Below, piece by piece: positions 1-10,990 of a stretch of DNA of 64,000 nt. The notes under the pieces were generated by a model. The model saw only the letters and a program-made list of their open reading frames with translations, did not search any database and had not been told where the DNA came from. Position numbers and translations under genes: made by a program. Origin of the DNA: Branchinecta lynchi (Eukaryota > Arthropoda > Branchiopoda > Anostraca > Branchinectidae); contig JAKZAP010000021.1 of assembly GCA_023053575.1 (NCBI GenBank), forward strand, positions 16,120,212-16,184,211, in the 5' to 3' direction. The stretch's first letter is position 1. Each line of letters begins with the position of its first letter.

Positions 1-182
1 CAACTAAATCAAAAGCAAGTCAAAGTAGAGTGAAACTACAACCGACAAAAAAAACAACATAACTTCAGCGACCTCGACACCATGGGAACAGACAGGAACT
101 GACGACTCACACCTAGCGCAATGTAGCCTACACCACTTCACAAACCATATCCAGTAGAGGTATATTTATGTGAACAGTTACT

Positions 183-859
183 TTAAAGTACAATGGACAC
201 TTGCAATGCTTTATTTTGTGTTACATGCTTCACAAACAAACATTTCCGACTTCCTTTAGAAGGCGCTACGAAAATCGGCCGTTTTCTTGTTATCCCTTGT
301 CTTTACCTCTCTGGCATTTCGGCGATCCAAATCTTAGGAGCTGGGATGTCGAGGCAGGAAATTCAAAAACTCCCAGCAATGCTTGATAGAAAAGGATGTA
401 TTTGAGATATCACCAATAAGTCAAGCCGCAGATGCAGTTTACCTGATTGTCCTAGTGTTTCATCTGAAGTTCCATGTTTTAAGTGCCTATTAATAGTTTT
501 TCTTTGTAGAATAGTGTTGTGAAGCTTGATTAACTTGCTTTATAAAATGTACCAGAACATGCAACAAGTTTATAAAAAATAACGTAGCTACAAAATTCAT
601 TCAAAAACAAATAGCCTTTGAAATCTGAATTAGACAAGCTGATTTATGGATAAATTGAAGATCTACTAAGTGTCATAAGAAACATCACTTTTATCTTTGT
701 CCAAGCTAGAAAATTGAGCATGTACTGGCCCAAAAAATTACGCTTTAAATATCACAGAGAGGAAATTGTTGCAAAAGCTGCTGGCCTAGGGGGTAAGAAT
801 TGTTCCTAGGTTGTTACAGAGTGGGATTTGGGTAGTTTGATGTGCCCATGGAACTTTAA
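183..859 (+). mobile_element. TTAA-flanked MITE, family 1, copy 1 (669 bp)
   Basis: The element lies between two TTAA sites (183-186 and 856-859). Its ends are imperfect inverted repeats: AGTACAATGGACAC on the left against GTGCCCATGGAACT on the right. Two more copies lie at 25995-26675 (minus) and 33115-33792 (plus). A 70-codon frame (193-405) stays open here and in the plus copy, but a 2-base deletion breaks it in the minus copy. I read the unit as a non-autonomous DNA transposon with TTAA target preference, as in piggyBac or Kolobok. No transposase is visible. Confidence 0.72.
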
Positions 860-862
860 TGT

Positions 863-1485
863 GAACAGTGCAGTTTTGGGCTAAATGGTAGAATGAAGAT
901 CCAAAATACCTATTCAGATGTTTTCAGATGCCCTTAATTACCTATTTTGGCTAACTAGTCGTTAGCTTTGGACACAGCAAGTGCATGAAAATGGCAAAGT
1001 CCAATGTCAACAAACGTTCACATACGCATACCTCTACTGTACCTGTAAATATAGGGACCCAGCAAGCCTTATCAGCTGAAGGACACTATAAAGTTGCAGG
1101 TGTACAGAGCTCTGAAACACTCCCATATTCATTCAAGCGCAACAATTCAGGCCATCTCGAAAAATTGTACTTTTAAATTTTAAAGCCGCATTTCGAACGT
1201 GTACATTGAGAACCGATCTGTCATAGTACATGCCAAGATAAACTTGGCTCGATGAGATCTTTCCTTAGGCCTGATGGGTTAGTGACTCCTTCCGTTTCTG
1301 TTCGAATAACTACCAAGACTTTTTTTTTTGCTGTTGCAGCTTTCAGCGACTTCGCAAAAGGACAAGAAAATTCGCCACTTGATCCGGAAAACTGGAGCGT
1401 ACCGGTATGGTCGCTTTGGGGGGGGGACACACATCGACAAGACAATGAAAGAGTTTGAGTTTTCTGAAAGAACAGATCTACACAT
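863..1485. other. No gene recognised
   Basis: Only short open frames and a T run near 1320. Nothing here matched another part of the window. Confidence 0.5.
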
Positions 1486-1862
1486 TAGTTGCGTTTTTGC
1501 AGATACCATGGTATCTGATACCATGGCCAAAAGGCTTTTTTGTATTTATCGTGGTATCTGGCCAGTTATCGTGGTATCTGATATCCAGACATCAAGGTCC
1601 GACCATAGTAACTGATTGTGGTATCTGAAAATTCATCTCACTTTCATCAATTTTTGTCAAAATGGTGTGAACAAAGTTTGACACTTAGTGATGTGACTAA
1701 ATATCAGTTTTTCTTTTGGGATGACTTGGAAAGCGCAATTTCGACAATTGTCGTTTTTGCAGAGCAACCGTTTATCAGATACCGCGATAACTGCAAAAAC
1801 GACTAATTGTAGATCCACTTACCGTCGTTAAAGATACCACGGTATCTGTAAAAACGCAACTA
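1486..1862. mobile_element. TA-flanked MITE with GTTGCGTTTTTG termini, copy 1
   Basis: Bounded by TA at 1486-1487 and 1861-1862. The left end GTTGCGTTTTTGCAGATACC is mirrored by the right end, which finishes CAAAAACGCAAC in inverted form apart from small changes. The interior is rich in palindromic GATACC/GGTATC motifs. TA flanks with terminal inverted repeats fit a Tc1/mariner-type non-autonomous element. An element with the same first 12 bases lies at 34443-34924. Open frames across it are not believable genes. Confidence 0.65.
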
Positions 1863-2165
1863 TTGTGTATGTCGGCTTACCAATTTTATCTCAAAGTTCA
1901 AAAGGGCCTTGAAAGCTCGAGCGGATGACTGACGAATATATTTTGAGTCTCTTAGTGGCTGTTTTGTTTAATTTGTCGAAAGCGGAGACTTCGTCCAAGA
2001 CAACTTATTAGTGGCAATGAGCCAATGACAGACGCCAGCTCTCAAAAGGCACATTATGCTGGCAGGGTCATAAAGCTGGATCGCTCTTTCTAATGGCCAA
2101 GGGTAGAGGGTATCCAAGGGGATTACGGGGTTGTCGGATTAAGTTTCAAGATACTGTGCTCAGCT
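1863..2165. other. No gene recognised
   Basis: Apparently unique sequence between the TA MITE and the PLE pair. Confidence 0.45.
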
Positions 2166-2483
2166 GCTGCCTTCCTAAATATTCTTTGAGCCCAAGCTGA
2201 CATTGAAACATTTATTCAAACAATGTTTACAACGGCTACGTCAGCTACGATTCTTCATCAGCGATATTTCGGCCCTTCTTGGCAAGGGTCCTCGTCAGGC
2301 TGTCAATCCTTTGGTTCAACTTCGGGGAAGGAAACAAACCTGTAATCTTTCCTTCCCCGAAGTTGAACCAAAGGATTGACAGCCTGACGAGGACCCTTGC
2401 CAAGAAGTGCCGAAATATCGCTGATGAAGAATCGTAGCTGACGTAGCCGTTGTAAACACTGTCTGAATAAAAGCTGCCTTCCT
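2166..2483. mobile_element. Penelope-like terminal repeats, head-to-head pair with 11-bp TSD
   Basis: Two copies of the PLE terminal repeat lie in opposite orientation (minus 2177-2343, plus 2346-2472), meeting at the CCTTCCCCGAAGTTG end, so the insert is almost one palindrome. The flanks are a perfect duplication, GCTGCCTTCCT at 2166-2176 and 2473-2483. The plus arm has CTGACGA at 2384, but the GGGCC of stem II is changed to GTGCC. The minus arm keeps the intact stem. Assignment to PLE rests on the copy at 59373-60485, where the same repeat flanks a GIY-YIG endonuclease tail. Confidence 0.8.
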
Positions 2484-3180
2484 GGATTCCAAATGGAGGT
2501 CTTAAAATCATCCAACTGGCTTGACCGCTCATCCCTCAAAAAGACCGGCGAAATATAAGGGGGCAAAAATGTTCCCAAATCTGCACAGGCGTACCACAGA
2601 ATAAACTAGCAACATGTAACCAATTCGCTCCTGGCCGTACCTCTCAAAATGAAGTAACCATCCCTTCTTTCCAGCAGGACTCTCAATTTAAATACCCACG
2701 AATTACCACATAGCTTGCGGGTACGACGTCTTATACTCGGAGGACTATTCATCATTGCGGGATGTCAGTCAGTTTTAACCGCGGTAAATGCCTCCGGTAT
2801 GTCTGGATTCGGATACCGTTTTTTTTTTAATACCCGACCAATTGTACTTGAGAAGTTAAAAATCTATTTTCCCATGCTCTGAAAGCTTTACCAACTGTTT
2901 TCGCAACCAAACATGCATCTGTAAGCTAACGTGGCATATTTCCTATTAGTTTGATCAGGTTTACGGTTCAGAACTGATTTACTATTTGCATTAAACCTAT
3001 TGGTCCACACATAATAGACAATAATAACACCGAATATAAGAATCTTTTTCCGCTTTGTTGGGATTCTCAAATTTCTTCCACAGTCATAAACCCGACCATC
3101 AGTATAATTAGTGGGCTACTGGCATATTTTCGAGTTTTAGAAGTCAACTTGAGAATATTTCATCTTAACGAACATTGAGT
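2484..3180. other. No gene recognised
   Basis: AT-rich sequence with a T run near 2820. No similarity to other parts of the window was noticed. Confidence 0.45.
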
Positions 3181-3780
3181 TTTACGGTACTTGCCTTCCG
3201 ACCAAGTACCATATACCGATCACTTTTCCGTCGGTCAGTCTGTCTTCTGTCGGCCGGTTCGGTGATTACGAGTTAGGGTACTTCCAGATGTGCTAGGACG
3301 GTGACACTTGGCAGGCGCATCAGGGAAATAATCAGTTTCCCGATTCGACCATCTAGGGGGGGGGGGGGCAGAAAAACTGGGTCGTGCTTAAATTTTGAAC
3401 GGGTGGTCGGATTCGAATAAAACTTTGTAACTGAATACAAAGCATATCTGTGATGTCCCATTTAGGGATGGAACTTGCTGGGAACAAGGATCTGCTCTAG
3501 ATAAATCGTTTACACAATCGGACTGGATCCGGACAATTTTGGTAATGAGGGGGTTTCCCCGAAATCGGGATGGAACTTTGCGGGGAATAACAAACAACTG
3601 CTATAGATATATAATTTACCAGAACCAAACTGGATCAGGGCACTGCGCGGGAGTTGGAGGGGGGGGGGGGGTCCGGTGATCCAGCGTTCAGGTACTTCCA
3701 GATTTGCTAGGACTATGAAACTTGGATGGAAGATTCGGAATTTGACAAGACTGGCCTAGAAATTGTCGATTCCCAAACCC
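3181..3780 (-). repeat. Family B dispersed repeat fragments (CAAGTTTCAT type)
   Basis: Carries, on the minus strand, the family B core CCAAGTTTCATCGTCCTAGC followed by stretches that match 5400-6480, 12200-12760 and 37020-38010. It also has two long G runs (3355-3368 and 3659-3671). The pattern is a divergent tandem repeat of about 140-bp subunits. No coding function. Confidence 0.6.
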
Positions 3781-4440
3781 AACCATTCCCTAAACTTTAA
3801 ATTACTAATCTTAACCGCAAAGTAAACAAAAAAAGAGCTGGAAGCTCATATGCCACTTGTAAGGCTTGGTAATAGGACGAAAGTAGGAATTTGCCAATTC
3901 GTGGGTTTGTTATGATCATTTGTATGCAAAACCCTTCTGATAAGAACGACGATGGACCCTTGAAAATCACGAGAATGCATAGTTTGGTAAAAAAAGCGCG
4001 CACTTTAAGGGCGCTAGAAATTCATCTGTAATTAAAACCTTATCCTCGACCCTTTAGGATCATGATATATATGGTTTGGTCAAAAGTATTTTTTTAATTT
4101 TCGGTTAAGATGCGCACTTTAAAGTTCAAGTTTATCAAGTTCAAGTTTATTATTTTTCAACATTCACAAAATAAATAAAAAACAACACTTTCGCGCTGGA
4201 GAAAAAACCTATGAGGGTTTGCGTTCGCGCGAAAGTCCACATAACTACTTACCTATAAAAGGAAAAAAAGAAAAAAGAAATCCAATCTCTAAGGGTGCTA
4301 AAAAGTAATTTCTAAGCAAAACCCTTGAGGCAAAAATGATCATGGGCTCATGGTGATCATAGAAATGTAAATTTTGCTTGAAATTGTTTGTACTTTGCGG
4401 TTAAGATGAGTCCTTTAAGGGATGATCGGATCTGGGAACT
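3781..4440. repeat. Family C dispersed repeat with a retrotransposon-tail-like insert
   Basis: Family C is recognised by AGCTCATATG, CCTTGAGGCAAAAATGATC and TTAAGATGCGCACTTTAA motifs, shared with 6525-6925, 7120-7400, 9006-9792 and 36545-37020. Between about 4126 and 4250 is an insert starting with a repeated TTCAAG motif, which resembles the reverse-strand 3' tail of a non-LTR element. Similar starts occur at 27481 and 29609. The exact limits are uncertain. Confidence 0.45.
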
Positions 4441-6520
4441 GACAGTTTCTAAGCCAACCTTGTCAAGTCTTTAATGTTAGGCTACGCTTGTTCTTCCTAC
4501 CAAGTGTCATCCCAACCGCTACACTCAACGTGTGTCACGAAATTTCCGCCCCCACCCCCGACTCCCCCACATTGATCGAATCCTGTCCGCACCTGAAATG
4601 GGACATCTGATGCAAGTGTGGCTGATGGAAGTCAACGTCGAGAAAAGTCACCATCTTCGCCTGGGACCCTCTCACTTTAAAACTTTCTATAGTTTCAACA
4701 GCCAAACGATACCCGAATGCATGACCCAACGAGATCTAGGGATCCTGATCGATGGGGATCTGCGTTTCTCGCAACATTACAACCTTACCATGAAAAAGTG
4801 TAATAGAATCCTTGGTGTAATTCGAAGAAACTTTACTTTTAAGCAGGATGGCTTGTTCTCACTTCTTTTCAAGTCGATGGTTCGCCCGATCATTGAATAT
4901 GGCCACACCACAGTGAGGCCATATTACAATTGTGACATTGAGGCTTATGAAAAAATCCAACGGAGAGCTACGAAGTTCGTACCAGATCTGCGCGATCTCC
5001 CCTACCAAGTGAGATTAGCCAAGTTGTGCCTTCCCTCCATTGCATACAGATTTTTTAGAGGAGACCTGATTGAAACATTCAAATTAATCAATGGAAGTTA
5101 TGACAATTTTGAAGTGACTGATTTAGTAAGATTCAGCATTAACCGTCATCATCGGGGGCATGCGTACAAGCTTACAAAGTCAAGATTCCACAAGGACGTT
5201 TTTAAGTGGGGTTTTGGCAACCGAATTGTTGATCCTTGGAACAGCCTTACCGAAGATGCGGTTAATGCTGAATCGATCAATAGTTTTAAGTGCATTGTTG
5301 ATGAGATTTTTAACTCTGATCAGTTCGACTACTCAAAATTTCTTAGAGTTATTTAGAGGCGAAAGCCTTTTCTCTTGCTTTGTATTATTATTATTATCTG
5401 AGACGTGAGTTCTTTCCGAGTATCAAGTTTCATTAAGATCCAATAACCCGTTCAAAAGTTGGACGTTTCTCAAATTCCAAATTACCCCTCCCTCCACTCC
5501 CCCACGATGGTCAAACCAGAGAAACGACTGTTCTTGAGTTAAAAATGTCGAGTCTCTGATACGCCTGCCAAGTTTCATGGTCCTAGCACCTAGCACATGT
5601 GTAAGCATCGTAACTCGAGATCACCCTCCAACTCCCCCCACAGTGCTCGGATCCAGTCCAGTCTTGTCGACTATGTCTTTATGGCTTGTGATTGTTCTCC
5701 CCACCAAATTTCATCCCGATCCGTCAACTCTGAACAAGTCACCCGATTTCCAGTTCCCCCATCCAGCTCCCCCCCAAGGTCACCGGATCCATTCCGAACT
5801 TGAGGTGTGACATCTGAGACACGAGGTCTTTCCAAATATCAAGTTCATTAACATCCGATTCCCCCTTATACGTAGTTATAACTACGTCAATTTTCCGGAT
5901 TCCCCCTCCCTCCACTCCTCCCACGGTGGTCGGATGAGGAAATTGACTATCAAAGATATTTTGGTCGGGTCCCTGATATGCCTGCGAAGTTTCATCGTCC
6001 TAGCACATGAGTAAGCATCTTAACTCGGTATCACCGGAATTCCGGAACCCTCCCTCCAACTCCCCCCACAGTGCTCGGATCCGGTCCGGTCTTGTCAACT
6101 CTGTACCTAGTACTTGTGCTTGTTCTTCGCACCAAGTTTCATTTCCGATCCGTCTTCTCTGATCACGTCACCCGATTTCCAGCCCCCCCCCCCCCCCTCC
6201 AACTCCCCCCAAAGTAACCGGATCCATTCCGACTTGTAAGTGTGACATCTGAGACATGAGGTCTTTCCAAATCAAGTTTCATTAAGATCCGATTCCCCGT
6301 TCAAAAGTTATACATACGTCGATTTTCCGTATTCCCCCTCCCTCCACGGTAGTCGGGTCAGGGAAGTGACAATTTCCAAGTCAGTTTGGTGGGATCCCTA
6401 ATCTCCTTACCAAGTTTCATCCTCCTAGCACATTCCCTAACTCGAGATGAGCGGACCGACCGACCGAAAAAGTGATCGGTATATGGCACTTGAGCGGAGC
6501 TGCAAGTGCCATAAACAAAC
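4441..6520 (+). repeat. Family B tandem block, interrupted by an RT insertion
   Basis: CAAGTTTCAT-type motifs recur near 5568, 5707, 5838, 5986, 6133, 6270 and 6410. The monomer is therefore about 140 bp, and like-with-like motifs repeat every 418-424 bp, meaning trimers. The block ends with a hairpin near 6480-6515, ATGGCACTTG paired with CAAGTGCCAT. A reverse-transcriptase fragment (4611-5395) sits inside it. Related blocks: 12171-12760, 37020-38010 and the 62.2-64.0 kb array. Confidence 0.7.
4611..5395 (+). pseudogene. Non-LTR retrotransposon RT C-terminal fragment (5'-truncated)
   Basis: An open frame runs through 4611-5353 and stops with TAG at 5354. It encodes the part after the catalytic YADD box of a CR1/Jockey-like ORF2: RDLGILID, then LVRP-type SMVRPIIEYG, KIQRRATKFV, RGDLIETFKLINGS, HRGHAYKL, and finally PWNSL followed by INSFK. 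These are hallmark C-terminal motifs of this RT class. Motifs A to C are absent, so it is inactive. It ends in a TATTATTATTATT tail. Both sides carry ATCTGA (4605-4610 and 5396-5401). Family B has the empty site at about 6243-6256, which supports target-primed insertion. Methionines before 4611 belong to the host repeat. Confidence 0.85.
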
Positions 6521-7400
6521 TTTAAAGCAAATATTTGTTTTCATGATCGCCATGAGCCTTTAATCATTTTTGACTCGAGGGTTTTGCTTAGAATTTTTTT
6601 TTTTTTCAAATAAGGCCAACATGGGCCACAATATAACAAAAGTACACTAAACAAACAAACAAATGTAAATACCAGGTCACTTACGTGACTCCAGTCAAAA
6701 GCCCCGCGTACAACTCACGAGTCCACGCAAGCCATACAGGCAGAGAAAGCCGCATCTGAGGCCCACAAGCTCCCCTTTGGGAGCTAGGGGATCGGAGGAT
6801 CCTGGTTTGAAGGGAAAGAATTGACCGCCTCCAACGTTCATGAATTCTAGCTCCTTTAAACAGAGCATCTTAACCGCAAAGTAAAAAAAGTGCTTTTGAG
6901 CAAACGATACATTGCGGCTCAAGACCCTTTATTATTTATTTATTTATTTATTTATTCATTCATTTATTTCCCTCAAGATTGAGGAGTACAACTTATAAAT
7001 TGTAAAACAAAATCATTCCTAAATCAACTAAACTCCTTTCAATAAAATACTGTGAGATAATATACAAAATACACTTCAACAACTAACTTATAATTACTTA
7101 CGTATCGCACTAATCACTTCTTAAAAAATGGGTACAGGTTGTGGGTTAGGAGGGCTTCCGCTGCTTTTTTTGTAAAAATTTGTCATCTTTTTCTTCAAGA
7201 TAAAAACCGGGTCCTTTATTTTAAAATCTGAAACTAACTGCGAATTACTAAAAGAAATTGGGAACCCAAGTAGAAATTTACAAAATTTAAAATATGATAT
7301 TTTTATCGCAGAAATAAAAACCTTTGTTTGTGCCACAAGGGTTTTGCTTTCAAAATGAATTTCTGCCACCCTTAAAGTGCGCATCTTAACCGGAAAGTGA
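6521..7400. repeat. Family C repeats around an AT-rich retrotransposon-like tail
   Basis: 6521-6925 and about 7120-7400 carry family C motifs such as TTAACCGCAAAGTAAA and AGTGCGCATCTTAACC. Between them, 6930-7110 starts with a (TTTA)n run followed by AT-rich sequence ending in many A and C runs. This looks like the reverse-strand 3' end of a retroelement, though no coding part is left. Confidence 0.45.
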
Positions 7401-7508
7401 ACAAGACCAAAGGTTTCGATGGGATCCCAAAATTTAAATATTGGCTCCCGACAATTCGGTCTTCAACAGACTTCTTAAACATTTTTACTTTTAACATTTA
7501 CAAACAGG

Positions 7509-7949
7509 TTAAAGGACACCTGAACAATGAAACCATACTTGAACACACGATGGAGAATGCATTTACAGACATGGCAACGGAGAGCATTCATCTCCTGAGC
7601 GTGACGTTTTCAAAATAGGGAGGTTTGCACATGTAAACTCCAAGACAAAAAGCGCAATTCATTCAAATCTTGTACAGCGCTGGCCGGATCGTATTGGAAT
7701 TTCTTCAAGATATACGTCTGGGCTTAACTGGTTAAAAAATATTTCAGAAGAAGGGTTGATTGGAGACATTTAGTCATTTCTAAAATTGCTCGGTACTAGG
7801 TATTGATATAAGGACAGATGCAAAATGGAGCAAAAATCCTAGCTTGAAAACACTATTTCGTATTTGGATTGGATTTTCTGAAGGCAATGTTAACGGAAGT
7901 CATACAGATAGGGATGATACTTGGTACTCTTCATTCAGGTATCCTATAA
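7509..7949 (+). mobile_element. TTAA-flanked MITE, family 2, copy 1
   Basis: Starts AGGACACCTGAA after TTAA (7509-7512). It ends with a worn form of the inverted terminus at 7945, followed by ATAA where TTAA is expected. It sits inside family A. The paralogous empty site near 58607-58620 reads CAGGTTAAGGCC, which matches the joined flanks here and shows TTAA as the target. Sister copies: 9093-9539 (minus) and 29718-30167 (plus). Confidence 0.78.
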
Positions 7950-7984
7950 GGCCAATGGTAATAATCGGAGAAGACCAAGTTCGT

Positions 7985-8279
7985 ATTTAACAGTGCAAAC
8001 CGGATATATCCGGTAGATGGAAGATCATTCGCACACCTGTGGATTTTTTCTTGTTAGTTTTTCCTTCTTCTTTTTTTCCTTTAGTTTGTTTTCTTTTCCT
8101 TTTTGCTTTCCTTCTGCTTTGTCTGATTTGATTCTATGAATAAGTTATGAATTAAAAGTGAGCCCCACCCACTGCCAGGCGGGAGCCTTATGGTGAGGCT
8201 GGAAGTATAATGATGTTTTTTTTTTTTATTATTAAACGAAAAAAAAAAAAAAAAAAAAAAAAACGCCAGCTGAATTTCA
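7985..8279 (+). mobile_element. Retroelement-like 3' fragment with long A run
   Basis: This segment separates two pieces of the family A copy. The flanks share CAAGTTC. It is pyrimidine-rich, then carries a GC-rich stretch around 8163-8195 that could fold, a T run, TTATTATTAAA, and about 23 A residues (8241-8263). It looks like the 3' end of a retroposed element. No coding remnant was found. Confidence 0.35.
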
Positions 8280-9005
8280 ACAAGTTCAGATATATTAGAT
8301 ATCGTGCTGCGCTGTCAAATATTCAAATATGGATTCAGTATATGGTTTACCATATAGCCTACGTCGTATCTCCTTCCTTGCTTACTTCTGCCCAACTTCC
8401 GGTTTCGGCCGGATTCCGGACAAACTGCTTGTCTGGAAAAAAACTATAGCTCAAAACCGCATTCAGCATGTCTCCTTACCCCTACATTCAACCTCTAATC
8501 AACTTCAGATTAAACTTTTAATTTTAACGAATTTTCCGGTTTTAGCCAGATTCCGAGCGATCTATACATCCGGTGAGAAAATGATTATCATATGCGAATT
8601 CAGCATGTCTTCTTACCCCAGAAATCGAACATCTTATTAAATTTTAATAAAACTTTTACTTTTAACAAACTCTCCGGTTTTGGCCGGATTCCGGCCGAAC
8701 TAGTTGTCCGGCGAGAAAATAAATTTCATATTCGAATTCAGCATGTCTTCTTACCCCTAAATCAACTATCTCAATAGCTTTCAAAAAAATATTTGTTTTC
8801 CCCTTAATTTGAAACCCCTCCCACACCCTCAAATATAGGGCTACAGGGCCCATCTTCAAACTTGACCTGTACTTTGAACCAAAAGATCCTCCTACCAAGT
8901 TTCATCAAAATATCTCAATACCTTCGAGAGTTATCGTGCGGACAGACGGACAAGTTTTGCGATGTCAGAGGTATCCCTCCACTTACGTTTTGGGATCCCA
9001 AAAAG

Positions 9006-9792
9006 AAATACTTTTGACCAAACGATACATATTAATGATCTCCAAGGGCGCATTCTCGTTTTTATCTGGTCACAGATGAATTTCTAGCACCCTTAAAGGA
9101 CACCTGAATGAAGAGTACCAAGTATCATCCCTATCTGTATGACTTCCGTTAACATTGTCTGCAGAAAACCCAATTCAAATACGAAATAGTGTTTCCAAGC
9201 TATGATTTTCGCTCCATTTTGCATCTGTCCTTTTTTAGTACCGAACAATTTTAGAAATGAACAAATGTCTCCAATAAACACTTCTTTTGGAATATTTTTA
9301 ACCAGTTAAGCCCAAACGTATATCTAGTAGAAATCCCAATACGGATCCAGCCAGCGCTGTACAAGATTTGAATGAACTGTGCTTTTTGTCTTGGAGGCTG
9401 CATGTGCAAACCTCCCGAAACGATAATCCCTATTTTGAAAACGTCACGCTCAGGAGAAGAATGCTCTTCGTGGCCATGTCTGTAAATGCATTCTCCAGGG
9501 TGTGTTCAAGTATGGTTTCATTGTTCAGGTGTCCTTTAAAGTGCGCATAAGTGTAAAAATAAAATACTTTTTAAAAATCGATAAATTTTCATGATTTCCA
9601 AGGGCCCATGATCATTCTTATCGCAAGGGTTTCGCTTAGAAATGATCAGAACAAACCCAATTGGCACATTTCTACTTTCATCCGTTGAATCAGCCTTGCA
9701 AGTGTCATATGAGCCTCTAGCTCTTGTTATTTTATTCCTTGCCTGTAAGTAGTTGATTTTTAGGATGGGGACATTGCTTGACATCTTGTCTC
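9006..9792. repeat. Family C repeat split by a TTAA MITE
   Basis: Family C sequence runs to the motif GCACCCTTAA at 9093 and resumes at 9536 with TTAAAGTGCGC. Together they rebuild the uninterrupted junction seen at about 7370 (GCACCCTTAAAGTGCGC). Confidence 0.6.
9093..9539 (-). mobile_element. TTAA-flanked MITE, family 2, copy 2
   Basis: Perfect TTAA on both sides (9093-9096 and 9536-9539) and inverted termini AGGACACCTGAA and TTCAGGTGTCCT. It is the reverse complement of the copies at 7513 and 29722. The host repeat's empty site is present near 7370. The 60-codon frame inside is not a gene. Confidence 0.85.
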
Positions 9793-10795
9793 TGTCTCAT
9801 CTTGACCGTGGACCACAACTGCAGAAGGTGGGTTTCTACGAAGCAAAAGCTGAAGGTTGAGTCAGGTTTGAGAAGCCCAGGTCTGGATATTATCTTAAAA
9901 GACCCCTCTTGCTTATACTGCCTTTTGTAATATACCCAGCTCCCTTATGGAATTATAAGCTTCTAAAATCCGCACCTTTCAACTCTGTTTTGTTTTGTGC
10001 CGACGAATTTTTTGCATTTTTTCGGTCGTGCCGAGTTTTGCTCGTCACACAAAATAAAGATTGCCGGGATCTTCAGCTTCCGCTGACAACTCTTTCACAC
10101 ATTAGGATATGAGAGTCTTCTGTTTTTTACTTCGTTTATTTGCTTAGTTGTCCCATTCTTTAACCATGGCACGTTCAGTTTCAAATATTTTGCGCCCAGC
10201 CGCCTTGTTGGAGAGCGGGAAGGCTGGACAGAGCCGACAAGCATTAACAGAAAAATCGCTTATTTCAGGTGGATGGTAATGGTATTTTTAAAAAACGTTT
10301 TTTCTGACCTATTTCATAAGGAAAAGATCATTTCTAGTAAGAGTTGTGCTTTAAAGTGTTCTGTACTAGAGACGAAATGACACTTTTGACGATACGATGA
10401 CAGATAATTTCCAACATTATTCGGGTAGGCCTATCCGTTTAACATAAGTGCCCAGGCAGCTTTAAGTGAATTTTCTTTCAGGTGGGATTCGGAAGGGAAG
10501 AAAATAAATGCGTATATAACTGAAATATGAGGCCAGATAGTTTACCGCTTGGGGATAAGAGGGGGTAGAAGAGCGGTCCTTACTTTTGTCCTGTGTGCAG
10601 TAGGGACGACAAGAGTCTGACAGTGTGGTACGTTCAATGAGCGAGTGGGGAGAACTGCGCGAAAAGAGGTGTATGGGAGAGCGTGAATTCAACACAGTAT
10701 AGATGTTAAAGATGATGAAAGACGAATGTTTTCTGAGAGTGAAAAATTTGGATGTTACTTGAGGTTTTTTAAGGATTGTTTGATCGTTAAAAACA
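9793..10795. other. No gene recognised
   Basis: Mixed sequence with short frames only. Nothing repeated elsewhere in the window was noticed. Confidence 0.45.
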
Positions 10796-10990
10796 GAGGT
10801 TAGGCTACGTAACTTTGTCCGTGTTTTGACTAGAAATCAACGAGCCTGTAGAAAAGCTAAAACCAGGAAAAAGTCTTTGATAACCGGTTAAAAGCAGAGC
10901 CTGATTTTAACTATTTTAAAATCTTCGAACATAAATAGTAAATTGTGCGAGGGTCCCTTTAACCCTTTAACTTATATACCGCCAGCCAAA
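10796..10990 (+). repeat. Foldback family T, single arm
   Basis: Shares the order 'ACTAGAAATCAACG ... AAAGCAGAGCC ... TTTTAAAAT ... GGGTCCCTTTAAC' with 28230-28420 (same strand) and with both arms of the foldback at 13741-14015. A worn non-autonomous repeat. Confidence 0.5.

Larger units (their letters stand above)
7401..9007 (-). repeat. Family A repeat, broken by two insertions
   Basis: The reverse-strand family A end AACAAGACCAAAGG lies at 7401 and the other end, with the GGGATCCCAAAA palindrome, at about 8994-9007. A TTAA MITE (7513-7945) and a retroelement-like tail (about 7985-8279) have split the copy. Between 8360 and 8760 several CCGGATTCCGG-centred internal subunits remain. 8830-9000 holds the conserved stretch ending in an ACGGACAAG / BamHI-palindrome module. 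Non-coding. Confidence 0.7.

Noticed and set aside
2346..2532. Frame with SLTRTLAKKGRNIADE-like peptide, seen in several places
   Set aside because: This is the PLE terminal repeat translated. The conserved signal is at RNA/DNA level (CTGACGA, stem, GAAA), not a protein.
8241..8263. Poly-A run as evidence of a processed gene
   Set aside because: No coding remnant precedes it. At most it marks the end of a retroposed repeat.
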